A DNA stretch of 64,000 bases from assembly GCA_012838205.1 (NCBI GenBank), contig DUPR01000024.1, positions 1 through 64,000 of the forward strand. The letters are read 5' to 3'. The number at the start of each line of letters is the position of its first letter. Positions within the stretch are counted from its first letter, which is position 1. Shown in pieces: positions 28,984 to 41,020 of this stretch. The notes beneath the pieces were generated by a model. The model ran no database searches and had not been told where the DNA came from. It saw only the letters and a list, made by a program, of their open reading frames with translations. The position numbers were made by a program, and so were the translations under genes. Source of the stretch: Methanobacterium sp. (GTDB lineage: Archaea > Methanobacteriota > Methanobacteria > Methanobacteriales > Methanobacteriaceae).

Positions 28984-30012
28984 ATGAAAAAATTATTAGA
29001 AAAACTATCTAACGCTTCTGGTGTATCTGGATTCGAAGATGAAGTTCGAAACATAATGATGGACGAATTAAAGGAACATGTGGATGATTTAGAAATTGAT
29101 GAAATGGGTAACCTTATCGCCTTAAAAAAGGGAACCCCCAATGGGAAAAAAGTGATGTTAGCTGCCCACATGGACGAAATTGGGCTTATGGTAAGATATA
29201 TTGATAAAAATGGATTCATAAAGTTCTCTAAACTGGGTGGGATCAACGACCAGATGTTACTAAATCAGGAAGTTTACATCCACAGCCAGAAAGAAAAAGT
29301 CATTGGTGTAATAGGGAGCAAACCTCCTCACAGGATGAAAGCGTCTGAAAAGAAAAAACCAGTAGAATATGAAAATATGTTCATTGACATCGGTGCTTGT
29401 AGTAAGGAAGATGCGGAGCAAATGGTCAATGTGGGTGATCCCATCACCATTAAACAGGAATTTACAGAACTGAAAAATGATCTGGTAATGGGAAATGCCA
29501 TGGACAACAGAGTGGGATGTGCCATTCTCTTGGAAGTAATGAAAAGAGCCAAAAGCAATGCCAACATTTATGGTGTGGGCACAGTTCAGGAAGAAGTGGG
29601 TCTTAAGGGTGCAAGAACTTCTGCCTACCGTATCAATCCAGATATGGCATTGGCCCTAGACGTAACCATATCTGGAGACCATCCTGGAATAAAAGAAGAA
29701 GAAGCACCAGCAAAGGCAGGTAAAGGCCCTTGCATCATACTCACTGATGCCAGCGGAAGAGGAATTATCACCCACCCCAAAGTAAAAGAACTTTTAATCG
29801 ATGTAGCCCGAGAAGAAGAGATACCATATCAGTTAGAAGTGAGTGAAGGAGGCACCACTGATGCCACCGCCATCCACCTCACCAGAGAAGGTATCCCCAC
29901 AGGCGTTATATCACCACCATCCAGATATATACACACACCAGTTAGTGTGGTAAATATAAATGATGTAGAAAACGCTGCAAAACTCATCCTGGCGGTTTTA
30001 AAAAAGATTTAA
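28984..30012 (+). CDS. M42-family aminopeptidase
   Basis: Metallopeptidase of 342 residues, of the kind that forms large tetrahedral complexes and trims peptides. Metal ligands are visible as AAHMDEIG (His, Asp), NAMDNRVG (bridging Asp), [11 protein letters not shown] (catalytic Glu pair), ALDVT (Asp) and [10 protein letters not shown] (His). The PDZ-like insertion lies at about residues 80-165. It is cytoplasmic. A GAGG site precedes ATG 28984. It has its own AT-rich upstream region and no operon partner. Confidence 0.93.
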   Translation: MKKLLEKLSNASGVSGFEDEVRNIMMDELKEHVDDLEIDEMGNLIALKKGTPNGKKVMLAAHMDEIGLMVRYIDKNGFIKFSKLGGINDQMLLNQEVYIHSQKEKVIGVIGSKPPHRMKASEKKKPVEYENMFIDIGACSKEDAEQMVNVGDPITIKQEFTELKNDLVMGNAMDNRVGCAILLEVMKRAKSNANIYGVGTVQEEVGLKGARTSAYRINPDMALALDVTISGDHPGIKEEEAPAKAGKGPCIILTDASGRGIITHPKVKELLIDVAREEEIPYQLEVSEGGTTDATAIHLTREGIPTGVISPPSRYIHTPVSVVNINDVENAAKLILAVLKKI

Positions 30013-30129
30013 CCTATTTAGTTCTTAGTTAAAGGGATTGCAGAAAATAACATAAAAATTCATTGGGTCGAATAAAATTCATTAGGACTTAAATATTCTT
30101 CACTTTGATGCAAAGGATGACAATAGAAA

Positions 30130-30138
30130 TTTATATAA
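30130..30138 (+). promoter_or_regulatory. TATA box of gene 30179
   Basis: TTTATATAA is placed 40 bp before the ATG of the small secreted-type protein, matching the spacing seen at the pilin gene 17822. Confidence 0.55.
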
Positions 30139-30178
30139 CCTTATCTAATAAATAGAAAGTCAATTCCGAGGGTTTTAA

Positions 30179-30397
30179 ATGGATAAAATAATAGTGTTGA
30201 TGATAGTTGGCTTGTTAATTATCGGGGCCATTGCACTAAGTGATATTTTAAAATCACAAGATACAGACAGTCCGCAAACAGCCCCCCAAGAAAAACAAAC
30301 CTATAGTAACCCAACTCCTGATGATCCATTGCCCAACAATACTACAGAAGTCGTTACAAATCCACCAATTCCACCCAGCCATGTTTCACAGTGTTAA
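30179..30397 (+). CDS. Small membrane-anchored Pro/Thr-rich protein
   Basis: A 72-residue protein. Residues 4-23 form one hydrophobic helix. The rest is a low-complexity, Pro/Thr/Asn-rich tail that would lie outside and ends in a single Cys, the last residue (HVSQC). A GAGGG site and a TATA box support expression. I do not recognise the family. The C-terminal Cys could form a disulfide or be modified. Confidence 0.6.
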   Translation: MDKIIVLMIVGLLIIGAIALSDILKSQDTDSPQTAPQEKQTYSNPTPDDPLPNNTTEVVTNPPIPPSHVSQC

Positions 30398-30510
30398 CAA
30401 TTACTATAATCCCTAATGAACACTATGAATAAAATTCAATGCAAATTCCCATTATTGAACTAATAGAACCTTTTTTTAAATTTCTCCATTATTAATCCTA
30501 TAATTTTTCT

Positions 30511-31221
30511 TTAATCCTTACTTTCCAAGCTGGATATAATTTCGATGCCATTATCATTAATTTCATAAGTCAGGAATTGAGTAGGTGTCTTGGTGCTTCT
30601 CATTTTCACAAAATCCATCACCCTCTCCCTTCGACCGGTGTATGGATTTTCTCTTTTCATAAGTTTAATTGCTCCATAAACAGAAAATAGCGCGATTTCA
30701 TTGAATTCTTTAGATGTAGCACTGTCTAGTATAACCAGAGAAGTGATGTTTCTTTGTTTTAATTCGTAAACCAGAAGATCAAAACGATCCCGAAATTCAT
30801 AGGGGTTGAGTTTAGCTGTATAACTACCTATATTGTCAATAACTACTGCTTCTGTGTCTTCAGGTAGATTCTTGATGAAACTTGAGAAATTTCCCTTCAT
30901 TGCTTCTGCATCTATGCTGATCTCCGCCTCAGTCACTTTAGCTCTAACACCAGCAAGTTCAATAAAACGTAAAAGTCCACTGTCTGTGAATGATTTAATA
31001 TCCCATCCAAAGGTGGACCCTTGAGTATAAAGGTCCTTTGAATCCTCTTCAGTTGTGATGTAAACAGTTTTAATATTCTGTCGACAGCAAGAAAGTGCGA
31101 ATTGTAAACCAAATATTGTTTTCCCAGAACCAGCGTTTCCAGTGATAAGGACTGTTTTACCTCTCGGAAGTCCGCCTGTGAACTGATCAATACCTTTTAA
31201 CCCTGTTTTTATTCGTTCCAA
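30511..31221 (-). CDS. KaiC/RadA-like single-domain ATPase
   Basis: A 236-residue RecA-fold ATPase of the archaeal KaiC-like group. [10 protein letters not shown] near residue 27 is Walker [11 protein letters not shown] near residue 125 is Walker B, and [10 protein letters not shown] opens the domain. These proteins couple ATP binding to regulation; the partner is often a histidine kinase or flagellar/pilus control factor and is unknown here. The start is TTG with GGGGG nine bases upstream. A REC-PAS regulator follows upstream on the same strand 210 bp away. Confidence 0.82.
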   Translation of the reverse strand: MERIKTGLKGIDQFTGGLPRGKTVLITGNAGSGKTIFGLQFALSCCRQNIKTVYITTEEDSKDLYTQGSTFGWDIKSFTDSGLLRFIELAGVRAKVTEAEISIDAEAMKGNFSSFIKNLPEDTEAVVIDNIGSYTAKLNPYEFRDRFDLLVYELKQRNITSLVILDSATSKEFNEIALFSVYGAIKLMKRENPYTGRRERVMDFVKMRSTKTPTQFLTYEINDNGIEIISSLESKD

Positions 31222-31431
31222 ATACTAAACCCCCTTGAAAAAGTGAATTAGGATAATTTTTTAATTAACATGTTCTGCTACTTTCTCCAAATTAATAATC
31301 TCACGGGTTATAATTATTTTTTTAGGCGTGTTAAGGTTCTTTTTTGCAAATTTGAAATAAAGGAATAATTGTTGATTTGTATCCATCAAAGTCAATTATA
31401 GTAAAAATATTAATAAATCCTTTTTGGATGC

Positions 31432-32715
31432 CTAAAATAGTTTGAAATCAAATGAACAATCTTTATTACCATCTAGTATGCATTTGTTTTGTTCTACATT
31501 TCCTTTTAATGAAGTCCAAGTGAAACTGCGTATGACTATAGCTCGGCATATTAAGCAAAATATTGGGCTGGCACTGGTTTCACTCATCCAGGGGCAGTTG
31601 CCCAAATAAAGATTATTTTTACCATTCTCGAAATTAATGTCCGCCTTGGTAACAATACCTAAATTAGACATGAATTCACTAATCCAGGAGAGATAACACT
31701 GAAAAATGACTTCTTTGGATGATTGTGACTCATCTTCCAAGTTCACACCTTGATTAATCTGACATTTTTCCATTTCCTCCAAAAATAGGGGTTTCATGTG
31801 TTTTTCAAACCTATCCCCAAAACTTTGGACAATATTATTTCTAACTTGTGGTGGAATGTTAGAAGCAAATATTGGCAAAGTACTGAGAATGAAACCAGAA
31901 AGTTCTCCTCGAGCTTTGTCTTTAAGTAATGCTTCTCTTTCCTTGGCTTCCTTCCTGCGCTGGGTTACATCCCGGAACACCAGAGCCACACCTATAATGT
32001 TTCCATTTTCATCCTTTATAGGTGCACTGCTATCATCAATAGGAATATGATGTCCTTTTTTATTTATTAAGCAGACTTGTGATGGTAATCCAATAATAGC
32101 ATCATTTTCAACCACTTTAACAACAGGATCATCCACAATAGAACTATTATCCTCATTTATTACTCTGAATATTTCGCTTAAAGGGCGGCCAATGGCGTCA
32201 TCATGATTCCAGCCAGTTATCTCACAAGCCACTGGATTCATGAATTTGATTTTTCCCTGTTTATCAGTGGCTATAACGGCATCTCCGATACTTTCTAAGG
32301 TTGTTGAGAGCCATTTTTCGCTTTCTTTAAGTTTGCTCTCCATTTGGTGTTTGTATAACGCTACTTCAACTGCGCTATGTAATTCTCTATCATCAAAAGG
32401 TTTTATTATATAACCAAATGGTTGTGTTATTTTTGCTCTTTTCAGAGTTCTTTCATCAGAATAAGCAGTTAAATATACAACGGGAATATCATAACTATCC
32501 CTTATCTTTTGAGCTGCCTCAATTCCATCCATTTCTCCCTTTAGAACTATGTCCATAAGCACCAAATCAGGCTTGTTTTGGGCGACATTCTCCAAGGCTT
32601 CCTCTCCTGAAGGAATGATTGCAGTAACGTGATAACCCAAAACTTCAGCTCGGTGCTTTATATCCATGGCCACAATGCTTTCATCTTCTACAATCAATAT
32701 TTTAATTTGAGACAT
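31432..32715 (-). CDS. Response regulator: REC, PAS and methanogen-type cysteine output domain
   Basis: A 427-residue cytoplasmic regulator. Residues 1-120 are a receiver domain ([13 protein letters not shown], phospho-acceptor Asp in [10 protein letters not shown], Lys in YIIKPF). Residues 130-255 are a PAS domain ([16 protein letters not shown]). The C-terminal 150 residues contain NCPW, FCLIC and DCSFDF: four cysteines also conserved in the regulator at 43855. This matches what I recall as methanogen output domain 1. It has no DNA-binding domain, so it may act on proteins. GGGGAG lies four bases before the ATG. Confidence 0.85.
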   Translation of the reverse strand: MSQIKILIVEDESIVAMDIKHRAEVLGYHVTAIIPSGEEALENVAQNKPDLVLMDIVLKGEMDGIEAAQKIRDSYDIPVVYLTAYSDERTLKRAKITQPFGYIIKPFDDRELHSAVEVALYKHQMESKLKESEKWLSTTLESIGDAVIATDKQGKIKFMNPVACEITGWNHDDAIGRPLSEIFRVINEDNSSIVDDPVVKVVENDAIIGLPSQVCLINKKGHHIPIDDSSAPIKDENGNIIGVALVFRDVTQRRKEAKEREALLKDKARGELSGFILSTLPIFASNIPPQVRNNIVQSFGDRFEKHMKPLFLEEMEKCQINQGVNLEDESQSSKEVIFQCYLSWISEFMSNLGIVTKADINFENGKNNLYLGNCPWMSETSASPIFCLICRAIVIRSFTWTSLKGNVEQNKCILDGNKDCSFDFKLF

Positions 32716-32822
32716 GCCACTCCCCTATAATATTATGATTGCTATATAATAATATTCCCCCATTAGACTTATAATATTTCTTATTAATAATGGTAAAACA
32801 CCAATTTTTTAGAAAACTCTTA

Positions 32823-34619
32823 TCATTCATCCTCTTGGTGAAAAAAATCATATATTTTAAGGGCTAAATTTTTGTTTATACCATTAACCTCTGCAATTTG
32901 TTCTGTACTGGCATTTTTTATAGTATTTAAATCACCAAAATGTCTTAAAAGATTCATTTTACGTTTAGGGCCAACACCGGGTATTTCATCCAGAAGGGAT
33001 CTTTCCAGGTCTTTTTGTCGGAGTTTTCGATGATATGTTACTGCAAATCTATGGGCTTCATCCCTTACACTCTGAAGCAAATGTAACGCTGTAGAATCAG
33101 TGGGCAAAATGATAGGGATAGAAACTTCAGGTATGAATATGTGTTCAAACTCCTCAGCTAAACCAATAACACCAGTTTTTATATCTAATGAATTCAAAAC
33201 TTCTTTTGCTATGTTAAGCTGACCACGACCTCCATCAACTATAATTAAATCAGGTATTTTTCCACCAGAAATGGCAATTTTCTCATATCTTCTGGTGAGA
33301 ACTTCACGCATCATGGCATAGTCGTCAGGACCTGGAGTTTTTAGTTTAAACTTACGATAATGGCTTTTTTTAGGTTTTCCATCTTCGAAAACCACCATGG
33401 AGGCTACTGCCATTTTTCCCCCTAAGTTAGAAACGTCAAAAGCCTCAATACGGCGGGGGATTCTGGGGATATTAAGATATTTTTTAAGATCAAGTAACGC
33501 TACCCTGGCTTGTTGGTAATGATTTGTTATAATTTTCGCGTTTTTAGTAACCATTTCAACTAAACGATATTCTAAACCTTCTTCTGGTACTTTTAAAGAT
33601 ATTGCATAATTTTTAGGATGTTTGTCAGGATTTTCCACGTTCATTTTCTCAGAAAGCCATTGAGTGATCAGTTTCTCGTCTTGGATCTTGATAGGTAGAA
33701 GAATCTCAGCAGGCACTGGTCTAGGTCCAGAGTAGTACTGTTTTATAAAAGCCCCAATTATCTCCTGCGGATAGTTATCCTGAGCACCTTCCATAAGAAA
33801 ATCCTCTTTCCCCATGATTTTACCTGATCTAACTCTAAAAACAACCACAACAACTACATCATCATTAACTGCATAGGATATCACATCCTGATCTAGGCTT
33901 CTGTTGAATTCCATCTTCTGTTTTTCCATAACTTCATCAAGGGAGAACAGTTGATCCCTGATGACAGCAGCCTTTTCATAATCATGATTCTGAGCAGCTT
34001 GTTCCATCTCTTTTCTCAGAAGCTCTAAAACTTCATTATGACGACCTTCCAAGAACAACTTCACTTTATCCACATTTTTCTGGTAATCCTCTTTATTTAT
34101 GTTACCAGAGCAAGGTGCTGGGCAAAGGTCAATCTGATAATTAAGACAGGGCCCATCCATCCGTTTACAATCTCTGAGGCGGAATACTGGTTTTAAAAGT
34201 TTCAAAATACTCCTAACAGATGTAACATCCGTAAAAGGACCATAAAAAAAAGAACCTTCATGTTGGAGATTGCGGGTTATTAAAAGCTTCGGATAATCTT
34301 CAGAAGTAATTTGGATATAGGGAAATCGTTTATCATCTTTAAGACGTATATTGTAACGGGGTAAATGTTTTTTTATGAGGTTAGATTCCAAAATAAGGGC
34401 TTCTTTTTCAGTGTCAGTGACCATGTACTCTAAATGATGGAAATGGCGCATCAAAATCCTGGTTTTTGGATCATCCAGTTGGGCTTTGAAGTAACTTTTA
34501 ACCCTTTTTTTAAGGGATTTGGCTTTGCCCACATATAGAATATCATCATGAACATTCTTCAGAAGATATACGCCTGGTTTTTCTGGTAAATCATCAGGGT
34601 TGTTAATAGTGGTTGACAA
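32823..34619 (-). CDS. uvrC: UvrABC excinuclease subunit C
   Basis: Dual-incision nuclease of nucleotide excision repair; 598 residues, the usual length. An N-terminal GIY-YIG domain ([21 protein letters not shown]), a central UVR motif ([17 protein letters not shown]), an RNase H-like nuclease region ([21 protein letters not shown]), and a C-terminal helix-hairpin-helix pair ([17 protein letters not shown]) are in order. TTG start with GAGGA seven bases upstream. It is transcribed toward and away from uvrB-uvrA, with a DUF169 gene between. UvrABC is of bacterial type and was probably acquired early by this lineage. Confidence 0.96.
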   Translation of the reverse strand: MSTTINNPDDLPEKPGVYLLKNVHDDILYVGKAKSLKKRVKSYFKAQLDDPKTRILMRHFHHLEYMVTDTEKEALILESNLIKKHLPRYNIRLKDDKRFPYIQITSEDYPKLLITRNLQHEGSFFYGPFTDVTSVRSILKLLKPVFRLRDCKRMDGPCLNYQIDLCPAPCSGNINKEDYQKNVDKVKLFLEGRHNEVLELLRKEMEQAAQNHDYEKAAVIRDQLFSLDEVMEKQKMEFNRSLDQDVISYAVNDDVVVVVVFRVRSGKIMGKEDFLMEGAQDNYPQEIIGAFIKQYYSGPRPVPAEILLPIKIQDEKLITQWLSEKMNVENPDKHPKNYAISLKVPEEGLEYRLVEMVTKNAKIITNHYQQARVALLDLKKYLNIPRIPRRIEAFDVSNLGGKMAVASMVVFEDGKPKKSHYRKFKLKTPGPDDYAMMREVLTRRYEKIAISGGKIPDLIIVDGGRGQLNIAKEVLNSLDIKTGVIGLAEEFEHIFIPEVSIPIILPTDSTALHLLQSVRDEAHRFAVTYHRKLRQKDLERSLLDEIPGVGPKRKMNLLRHFGDLNTIKNASTEQIAEVNGINKNLALKIYDFFHQEDE

Positions 34620-34695
34620 AATTGATCCTCATATAATGATCTTTTGAAAAATCTTGTTACTGTTCTTATTCCATTTTAGTAAGAAAATCTAATTA

Positions 34696-35526
34696 TTATT
34701 TTCGTTTATACTGTCGAACATCATCCCTATTTTTGGGGTATGCAACTTCGGGCCGTTTGACTGCAAAAGAATCATCCAAATCATTACACATATCTATAGC
34801 TATATTTAAGGGAATTCCCAGTGCCATGAAATCTGTTGGGAACCAATGGTTTCCAGTAGGATCAGTAGGCCCTATGAAAGCAGCATTATTTGGTGTTTTT
34901 TCAGCTAAATGTGCAGGATAAGTGATCATTGTTGCACAAGCAGGGCCAAATGGACATATGATTGATTCAAATGGGTTTGTTGTTCTGAAATGAATCAAAC
35001 TACAAAGGTTACGGATTTGCTGTGCATTACCAAAACAGAGGAATGACCGAATAATGGGATAACTTATATCACCATAGTCATAATTTTCTAGCTGTTCGTC
35101 TTCACTGAATTTATCACAAGGTTCCACAATTAGATTCTTCCTTGGTAAATTAATTGAACCAATTGATTCAGTGAATTTCTCAAATAATTCAGGGCTGGCT
35201 TTTAAATATTCAGCATCTCCATTTGCAAAATCTTCGTGCCCAGTGGATACAAAGTATTTGATGTAGGGTGATAGTTTCTTTGAAAATCCCAACCAAGTAA
35301 TACCTCCCAAACAAAAGCCTTTGAGACAATCCGGACCCATATAAAGCGTAGGTGTGTTTTCATCCATAGCAGCGGTAAGTATCGCTTTAGCAGCACATTT
35401 ATCAACTGAAACCATAGGTACTGCATCTTGAGGGATTTCATCATGAAAATATACACATAATGGTGTAGTTTCAAGCATTCCAGCTCGTATCAATGATTTG
35501 CCTATTCGTTTAATGGAATTCGACAT
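34696..35526 (-). CDS. DUF169-family cysteine-rich protein
   Basis: A 276-residue protein of the DUF169 type found in methanogens and anaerobes; the function is unknown. Cysteines occur in [30 protein letters not shown] and in IDMCNDL, enough for a metal or cluster site, but no standard motif is clear. A strong AGGAGGATTAAAA-ATG start at 35526 is seen. It lies between uvrC and the uvrBA genes, divergent from uvrB, with 255 bp of shared AT-rich upstream DNA. Confidence 0.8.
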   Translation of the reverse strand: MSNSIKRIGKSLIRAGMLETTPLCVYFHDEIPQDAVPMVSVDKCAAKAILTAAMDENTPTLYMGPDCLKGFCLGGITWLGFSKKLSPYIKYFVSTGHEDFANGDAEYLKASPELFEKFTESIGSINLPRKNLIVEPCDKFSEDEQLENYDYGDISYPIIRSFLCFGNAQQIRNLCSLIHFRTTNPFESIICPFGPACATMITYPAHLAEKTPNNAAFIGPTDPTGNHWFPTDFMALGIPLNIAIDMCNDLDDSFAVKRPEVAYPKNRDDVRQYKRK

Positions 35527-35781
35527 TTTTAATCCTCCTGAATCTATGAAAAATTGCATATGATATTCAATTAATAAAAATTATGGTTAATATTCCAATA
35601 AGGATTATTTAATTAAATATATTGGAAGAGTAGTATACGAACAGTTCATGGATCAGTGAATTATATATAATATATAATGAATAGAATTTAATTGTAATTT
35701 TGTCAAGAAAATTTATAATCTGTTTTTAGATTTATTAATGATCTTTATTAATATTTTGTTTTTTCAAGAGAGGACTGATCA

Positions 35782-37737
35782 ATGAGAAAATTTGAACTTT
35801 TGTCGACTTATAAACCTTTGGGAGACCAGCCTAAAGCCATTAAATCTTTGTCTGAAGGTGTTTGTAGTGGGATGAAACACCAGACCCTTTTAGGAGTTAC
35901 TGGTTCTGGGAAAACTTTTACAATGGCCAATGTTATTAAACAAGTGCAGAAACCCACTCTAGTAATTTCTCACAATAAAACACTGGCAGCACAACTCTAT
36001 GAGGAGTTTCGAGAGCTTTTTCCTAATAATGCTGTTGAATACTTTGTCAGTTATTATGATTATTATCAGCCAGAGGCTTATGTTCCCCAGACAGATACTT
36101 ACATTGATAAAGAATCGTCTATTAATGAAGAAATCGATATGATGCGCCATAGCACAACTCAATCACTCCTCAGCAGGGAAGATGTTATTGTAGTGGCCAG
36201 TGTGTCTTGTATTTATGGTATTGGTGCTCCAGAAGACTACGGAAACCTGGTACTCTTACTTGAAGTGGGACAACAAATCGACCGGGAGGAAATACTCTCA
36301 AAACTGGTTGAAATGCAATATGAACGTAATGATATTGATTTTACACGTGGAAAGTTCAGAGTGCGTGGAGATGTAGTTGAGATATTCCCTGCTCAGGGGA
36401 AAACCCCTATCCGAGTAGAGCTTTTTGGAGATGAAGTGGACAAACTATCATTCATAGATCATGTAAGAGGTCAAGCCACCCGTGATCTAGATAAAGTTGT
36501 GGTATTCCCTGCAAAACACTTTGTAACTACGCCTGACAAAATGGAAAAAGCCTTAAGTGCAATTGAAGATGAATTAGAAGACAGATTAAGAGTTTTAGAG
36601 GCAGAAAATAAGCTTGTTGAAGCTCATAGACTGGAACAACGCACTAGATTTGATTTGGAGATGTTGAGGGAAATGGGTTACTGCCAGGGAATTGAAAATT
36701 ATAGTATGCATATTTCTGGTCGTAAATGGGATGAAACACCTTACAGTCTACTGCGTTACTTCCCTGATGATTATCTTACTATAATTGATGAATCACATGT
36801 TACCGTACCCCAAATAAGAGGAATGTATGCTGGAGATCGGGCACGTAAGGATGTATTAGTTAATTACGGTTTCAGATTACCTTCAGCTCGTGAAAACAGA
36901 CCCCTAAATTTTGAAGAATTTGAAAGTTTGCAGAATCAGGTGATTTATGTATCAGCAACCCCTGCCCAATACGAACTTAATCTTAGCCAACAAGTAGCAG
37001 AGCAAATTATCCGCCCCACAGGTTTGGTGGACCCGGAAGTGATGTTAAATCCAGTTCGTGGCCAAGTTGACCATCTTCTTGGACAAATCAGGAAAAAGGT
37101 AAATGATGGTCAGCGAGTGTTGGTAACTACATTAACCAAACGCATGGCCGAAGACTTAACTGACTATTATGCACGTGCTGGTGTAAAAGTTCGTTACCTA
37201 CACTCAGAGATTAGCACCCTGGAACGAATAGATATAATCGACGACTTGCGTAGAGGAGAATTCAACTGTTTGGTGGGCGTTAACCTCCTCAGAGAAGGAT
37301 TGGATCTCCCAGAAGTAGGGTTAGTTGGTATTTTGGACGCAGATAAGGAAGGATTTCTTCGCTCTGAATCCTCATTAATACAGACCATTGGTAGAGCTTC
37401 ACGGAATGTTGAAGGCCAAGTAATGATATATGCAGATGAAATGACTGATTCTGTCCGTAATGCAGTACAAATTACAAATAAAAGACGTAAGATGCAGTTA
37501 CAATATAATAAAGACCATGGAATCATTCCGAGAAGTACTGAGCGGACTTTGAAAGAGAAAACGTCTCAAAAAGACGTTATTATGCGTGATGATGTGGATA
37601 AAATGCCTAAAGACGAATTACGTCTTTTAATTAAAGATTTGAAAGAGGAAATGAAAAAAGCAGCTGCCAGACTGGATTTTGAAGAAGCAGCCAGTATTCG
37701 TGACAAAATATTGATGTTGGAAGGAGTTTCAGATTAG
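35782..37737 (+). CDS. uvrB: UvrABC excinuclease subunit B
   Basis: Damage-verification helicase of nucleotide excision repair; 651 residues. [12 protein letters not shown] near residue 38 is Walker A. The beta-hairpin region ([18 protein letters not shown]) and [10 protein letters not shown] (DEAD-like) follow. Helicase motifs [15 protein letters not shown] and TIGRASRN, and the C-terminal UVR motif, complete the family pattern. GAGG eight bases before the ATG. uvrA begins 15 bp downstream, so the two form one operon. A TATA-like AATTTATAATC lies about 65 bp before the ATG. Confidence 0.97.
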   Translation: MRKFELLSTYKPLGDQPKAIKSLSEGVCSGMKHQTLLGVTGSGKTFTMANVIKQVQKPTLVISHNKTLAAQLYEEFRELFPNNAVEYFVSYYDYYQPEAYVPQTDTYIDKESSINEEIDMMRHSTTQSLLSREDVIVVASVSCIYGIGAPEDYGNLVLLLEVGQQIDREEILSKLVEMQYERNDIDFTRGKFRVRGDVVEIFPAQGKTPIRVELFGDEVDKLSFIDHVRGQATRDLDKVVVFPAKHFVTTPDKMEKALSAIEDELEDRLRVLEAENKLVEAHRLEQRTRFDLEMLREMGYCQGIENYSMHISGRKWDETPYSLLRYFPDDYLTIIDESHVTVPQIRGMYAGDRARKDVLVNYGFRLPSARENRPLNFEEFESLQNQVIYVSATPAQYELNLSQQVAEQIIRPTGLVDPEVMLNPVRGQVDHLLGQIRKKVNDGQRVLVTTLTKRMAEDLTDYYARAGVKVRYLHSEISTLERIDIIDDLRRGEFNCLVGVNLLREGLDLPEVGLVGILDADKEGFLRSESSLIQTIGRASRNVEGQVMIYADEMTDSVRNAVQITNKRRKMQLQYNKDHGIIPRSTERTLKEKTSQKDVIMRDDVDKMPKDELRLLIKDLKEEMKKAAARLDFEEAASIRDKILMLEGVSD

Positions 37738-37752
37738 AGGAGTTTCGTATTC

Positions 37753-40665
37753 ATGAATAAGAAAGAAAATATTCTTATAAAAGGTGCCAGGGAGCATAAT
37801 TTAAAAAATATAGACTTAAATATCCCTCGAGACAAGTTCGTAGTTATTACTGGAATTAGTGGATCTGGAAAGTCTTCCCTGGCTTTTGACACTATTTATG
37901 CTGAAGGACAGAGACGTTACGTGGAATCACTCTCAGCTTATGCTAGACAATTTTTGGGGCAGATGAAAAAACCAGAAGTAGATTATATTGAAGGATTATC
38001 CCCCGCTATATCCATTGACCAAAAAACAACTCGAATGAATCCTCGTTCAACTGTTGGTACTGTAACCGAGATTTATGATTATTTAAGACTTCTCTATGCA
38101 CGCATTGGCACTCCACATTGCCATCAGTGCGGTAAAGCCATAAGTCAGCAGACAGCTAGCCAAATTGTGGACAGCATACTCCAAGAAAAGGAAGGTAGTA
38201 AAATACAAATCCTCGCACCCCTGATCCGGGACAGGAAGGGTGAGCATAAAAAGGTTTTCCAAGAACTGCGACGGAAAGGTTTTGTAAGGGTAAGGGTTGA
38301 TGGAGAAATCCATAATCTGGACTCAGACTTGCAATTGGAAAAGAACTTCAAACACAGTATTGAAGTTGTGGTAGACCGCTTGGTAATCCGTTACGACCGT
38401 GACTTTGAAAGTAGACTGGCAGATTCTGTGGAAACTGCACTGGAATTGGGGGAAGGGCTTCTAATAGTAGTTCAAGGATCCTCAGAAAATGGAAAAGAGA
38501 AAATTTACAGTGAACATTTTGCTTGTGCAGATTGTGGAATAAATTTTGAGGAAATCAGCCCCAGAATGTTTTCATTCAACAGTCCCCATGGAGCTTGTCC
38601 AGAATGTAATGGATTAGGAAGTAAACTCGAAATTGACGCAGATTTGGTGGTACCAGACCATGAGCTCTCCTTAAATGAAGGAGCAATATTGCCGTGGAGT
38701 AAATCTAAACACAGGGATAATTATTATGGGCAGATGTTAAGGGCAGTAGCTGACCATTATGGCTTCAGCATGGACACTCCCTTCCATGATCTTCCCCAAA
38801 AATATCAGGAAATTATTTTGTATGGATCTCCAGATAAGATTGAATTTGTTTTCCAACGGAAAAACCGTTTACACCGGGTGAATCGTTATTTTGAGGGCGT
38901 TGTGCGGCGTATGGAGAGAATATACATGGAAACCAAATCCAATTATATGCGTAGTTATATGGGTCATTTCATGAGCGATAGGAAATGTCCAGCGTGTGAT
39001 GGGACCCGTTTAAAGCCTGAAAGTCGTAGCGTGACTGTTGGTGATAAAAATATTCCAGAAGTAGTAGAAATGCCTATAAAACATTCTTATGAATTCTTTG
39101 AATCTCTGAAATTATCCCAAAGAGACCAGTACATTGGTCATGAAGTTTTAAAAGAAATAAAGGAACGTTTGAAATTCCTGAAAGATGTGGGTTTGGATTA
39201 CATTACCTTAGATAGATCTTCGGGAAGTCTTTCGGGTGGAGAAGCTCAGCGAATACGCTTAGCAACACAAATTGGTTCTAGATTGGTGGGAGTTCTCTAC
39301 ATTTTGGACGAACCAAGCATAGGCCTTCATCAGCGCGACAACCATCAACTCATCGAAACTCTTAAAAAATTAAGGGATATCGGAAACACTCTTATTGTAG
39401 TGGAACACGACGAAGATACTATACTCAGCGCAGATTATGTAGTAGATATCGGACCTGGAGCTGGTGAACATGGCGGCTGGATAACAGCAACTGGAACTCC
39501 CCAAGAAATAATGGAAAACCCTGATTCTATAACTGGTCATTACCTTTCCCGGCAAGAGAGTATACCACTCCCTGTAAATCGCATGCCCCCCAATGGGAAC
39601 TATTTAACTGTGAAGGGTGCCAGGGAACATAACTTGAAAAATATTGATGTAAAATTCCCAATGGGAGTTTTTACTTGCATTACAGGAGTTTCTGGATCAG
39701 GTAAGAGTACTTTAATTAATGATGTTCTCTACCGGGGACTTTATGGTATTTTAAACAATAAACACTTAAATCCAGGCAAACATGATGCGATTACAGGTGT
39801 AGAAAATGTGGATAAAATCATCATCATAGATCAATCCCCTATAGGTCGTACTCCACGTTCAAACCCGGCTACTTATACAGGGGTGTTTACATATATTCGG
39901 GAAATATTTGCCCAGACACCCACTTCTAAGAAGAGAGGTTACAAACCAGGAAGGTTCAGTTTTAATGTTAAAGGAGGAAGATGTGAAGCTTGTTCTGGTG
40001 ACGGTATAATTAAGATTGAAATGCACTTTTTAGCTGATGTTTATGTGCCTTGTGAAGTCTGTAAAGGTAAAAGATATAATAGGGAAACCCTTGAAATTCG
40101 TTATAAGGGGAAAAACATCTCTGAAGTTCTAGATATGACTGTTGAAGAAGCATTGGAATTTTTTGATAGTATTCCACGTATAAAAAAGAAATTAAAGACT
40201 TTGGACGATGTGGGTTTGAGTTACATTAAGCTAGGACAACCTGCCACAACTTTATCTGGAGGAGAAGCTCAAAGGGTTAAATTAGCCAAAGAATTGAGCC
40301 GTCAAAGCACTGGCCACACACTGTATATATTAGATGAACCCACAACTGGATTGCATTTTGCAGACATTAAGAAACTCTTACAAGTTTTGGAACGGCTACG
40401 TGATGGAGGAAACACTGTCTTGGTGATTGAACACAACCTAGATGTGATTAAAACCGCTGATTATATCATTGATTTGGGACCTGAAGGTGGAGACGGTGGG
40501 GGGATGGTAGTTGCCCAAGGTACGCCAGAAGAAATTGCCACTAGCGGATCATATACTGGGGAATTTTTAAAAGAAGTCTTAAATAAAGCTTCTAAATCCA
40601 TAAATCCAAAAATAAGTCATGAAAAAGAGTTAAGTAAATCAACAACAGAAAATCGTGGAAAATGA
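37753..40665 (+). CDS. uvrA: UvrABC excinuclease subunit A
   Basis: ATPase that finds DNA damage and loads UvrB; 970 residues. Two ABC-type ATPase modules are visible: Walker [14 protein letters not shown] near residue 33 and [13 protein letters not shown] near residue 645, with signature motifs [11 protein letters not shown] and TLSGGEAQR. Zinc sites CHQC, CADC/CPEC and CEAC/CEVC punctuate the insertions. This is full length and looks functional. The last 25 residues are a charged tail. T-rich DNA follows the stop. Confidence 0.97.
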   Translation: MNKKENILIKGAREHNLKNIDLNIPRDKFVVITGISGSGKSSLAFDTIYAEGQRRYVESLSAYARQFLGQMKKPEVDYIEGLSPAISIDQKTTRMNPRSTVGTVTEIYDYLRLLYARIGTPHCHQCGKAISQQTASQIVDSILQEKEGSKIQILAPLIRDRKGEHKKVFQELRRKGFVRVRVDGEIHNLDSDLQLEKNFKHSIEVVVDRLVIRYDRDFESRLADSVETALELGEGLLIVVQGSSENGKEKIYSEHFACADCGINFEEISPRMFSFNSPHGACPECNGLGSKLEIDADLVVPDHELSLNEGAILPWSKSKHRDNYYGQMLRAVADHYGFSMDTPFHDLPQKYQEIILYGSPDKIEFVFQRKNRLHRVNRYFEGVVRRMERIYMETKSNYMRSYMGHFMSDRKCPACDGTRLKPESRSVTVGDKNIPEVVEMPIKHSYEFFESLKLSQRDQYIGHEVLKEIKERLKFLKDVGLDYITLDRSSGSLSGGEAQRIRLATQIGSRLVGVLYILDEPSIGLHQRDNHQLIETLKKLRDIGNTLIVVEHDEDTILSADYVVDIGPGAGEHGGWITATGTPQEIMENPDSITGHYLSRQESIPLPVNRMPPNGNYLTVKGAREHNLKNIDVKFPMGVFTCITGVSGSGKSTLINDVLYRGLYGILNNKHLNPGKHDAITGVENVDKIIIIDQSPIGRTPRSNPATYTGVFTYIREIFAQTPTSKKRGYKPGRFSFNVKGGRCEACSGDGIIKIEMHFLADVYVPCEVCKGKRYNRETLEIRYKGKNISEVLDMTVEEALEFFDSIPRIKKKLKTLDDVGLSYIKLGQPATTLSGGEAQRVKLAKELSRQSTGHTLYILDEPTTGLHFADIKKLLQVLERLRDGGNTVLVIEHNLDVIKTADYIIDLGPEGGDGGGMVVAQGTPEEIATSGSYTGEFLKEVLNKASKSINPKISHEKELSKSTTENRGK

Positions 40666-40707
40666 ACAAAATGAGAAGTAAGAAAAATTTATTAACATAA
40701 AACTGGA

Positions 40708-40757
40708 TTTTTTTTCTCCTAAAAATATTCATAATGAAGTTTATCTAATTTTTTTTT
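40708..40757 (+). terminator. T-run terminator after uvrA
   Basis: An eight-T run (40708-40715) and a nine-T run (40749-40757) follow the uvrA stop. The rest of the gap to 41020 is AT-rich, with no gene that I can see. Confidence 0.45.
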
Positions 40758-41020
40758 AAATTTTTATCTTGTCGCTGTTTTCTTGTAATTACTCCCAAAT
40801 TAATATAACATGTTTATTAATATATTACACCATATAAATTCTAATAAAAGATTTAACAGTACAAAAGATTCTATAAGCATGTCCTATTAAACCCATATTC
40901 ATGAGTTTGCTAATCTGGATTAATGGATTTGTGGTGGAATTATTTGTATTGTAAGTAAAAATATGGTTAAATGTAGATATGGGGAACATGAATCAATAGT
41001 TTTTTTAAGGAGGTAAAAAT
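40758..41020. other. Intergenic region before the two-component cassette
   Basis: About 260 bp of AT-rich DNA. An AAGGAGG ribosome binding site lies at its end, just before ATG 41021. Possible TATA elements are too many to choose between. No ORF of interest is seen. Confidence 0.5.

Noticed and set aside
40666..41020. Riboswitch or small RNA upstream of the kinase cassette
   Set aside because: No convincing stem structure or conserved motif could be seen; only T runs and a ribosome binding site.
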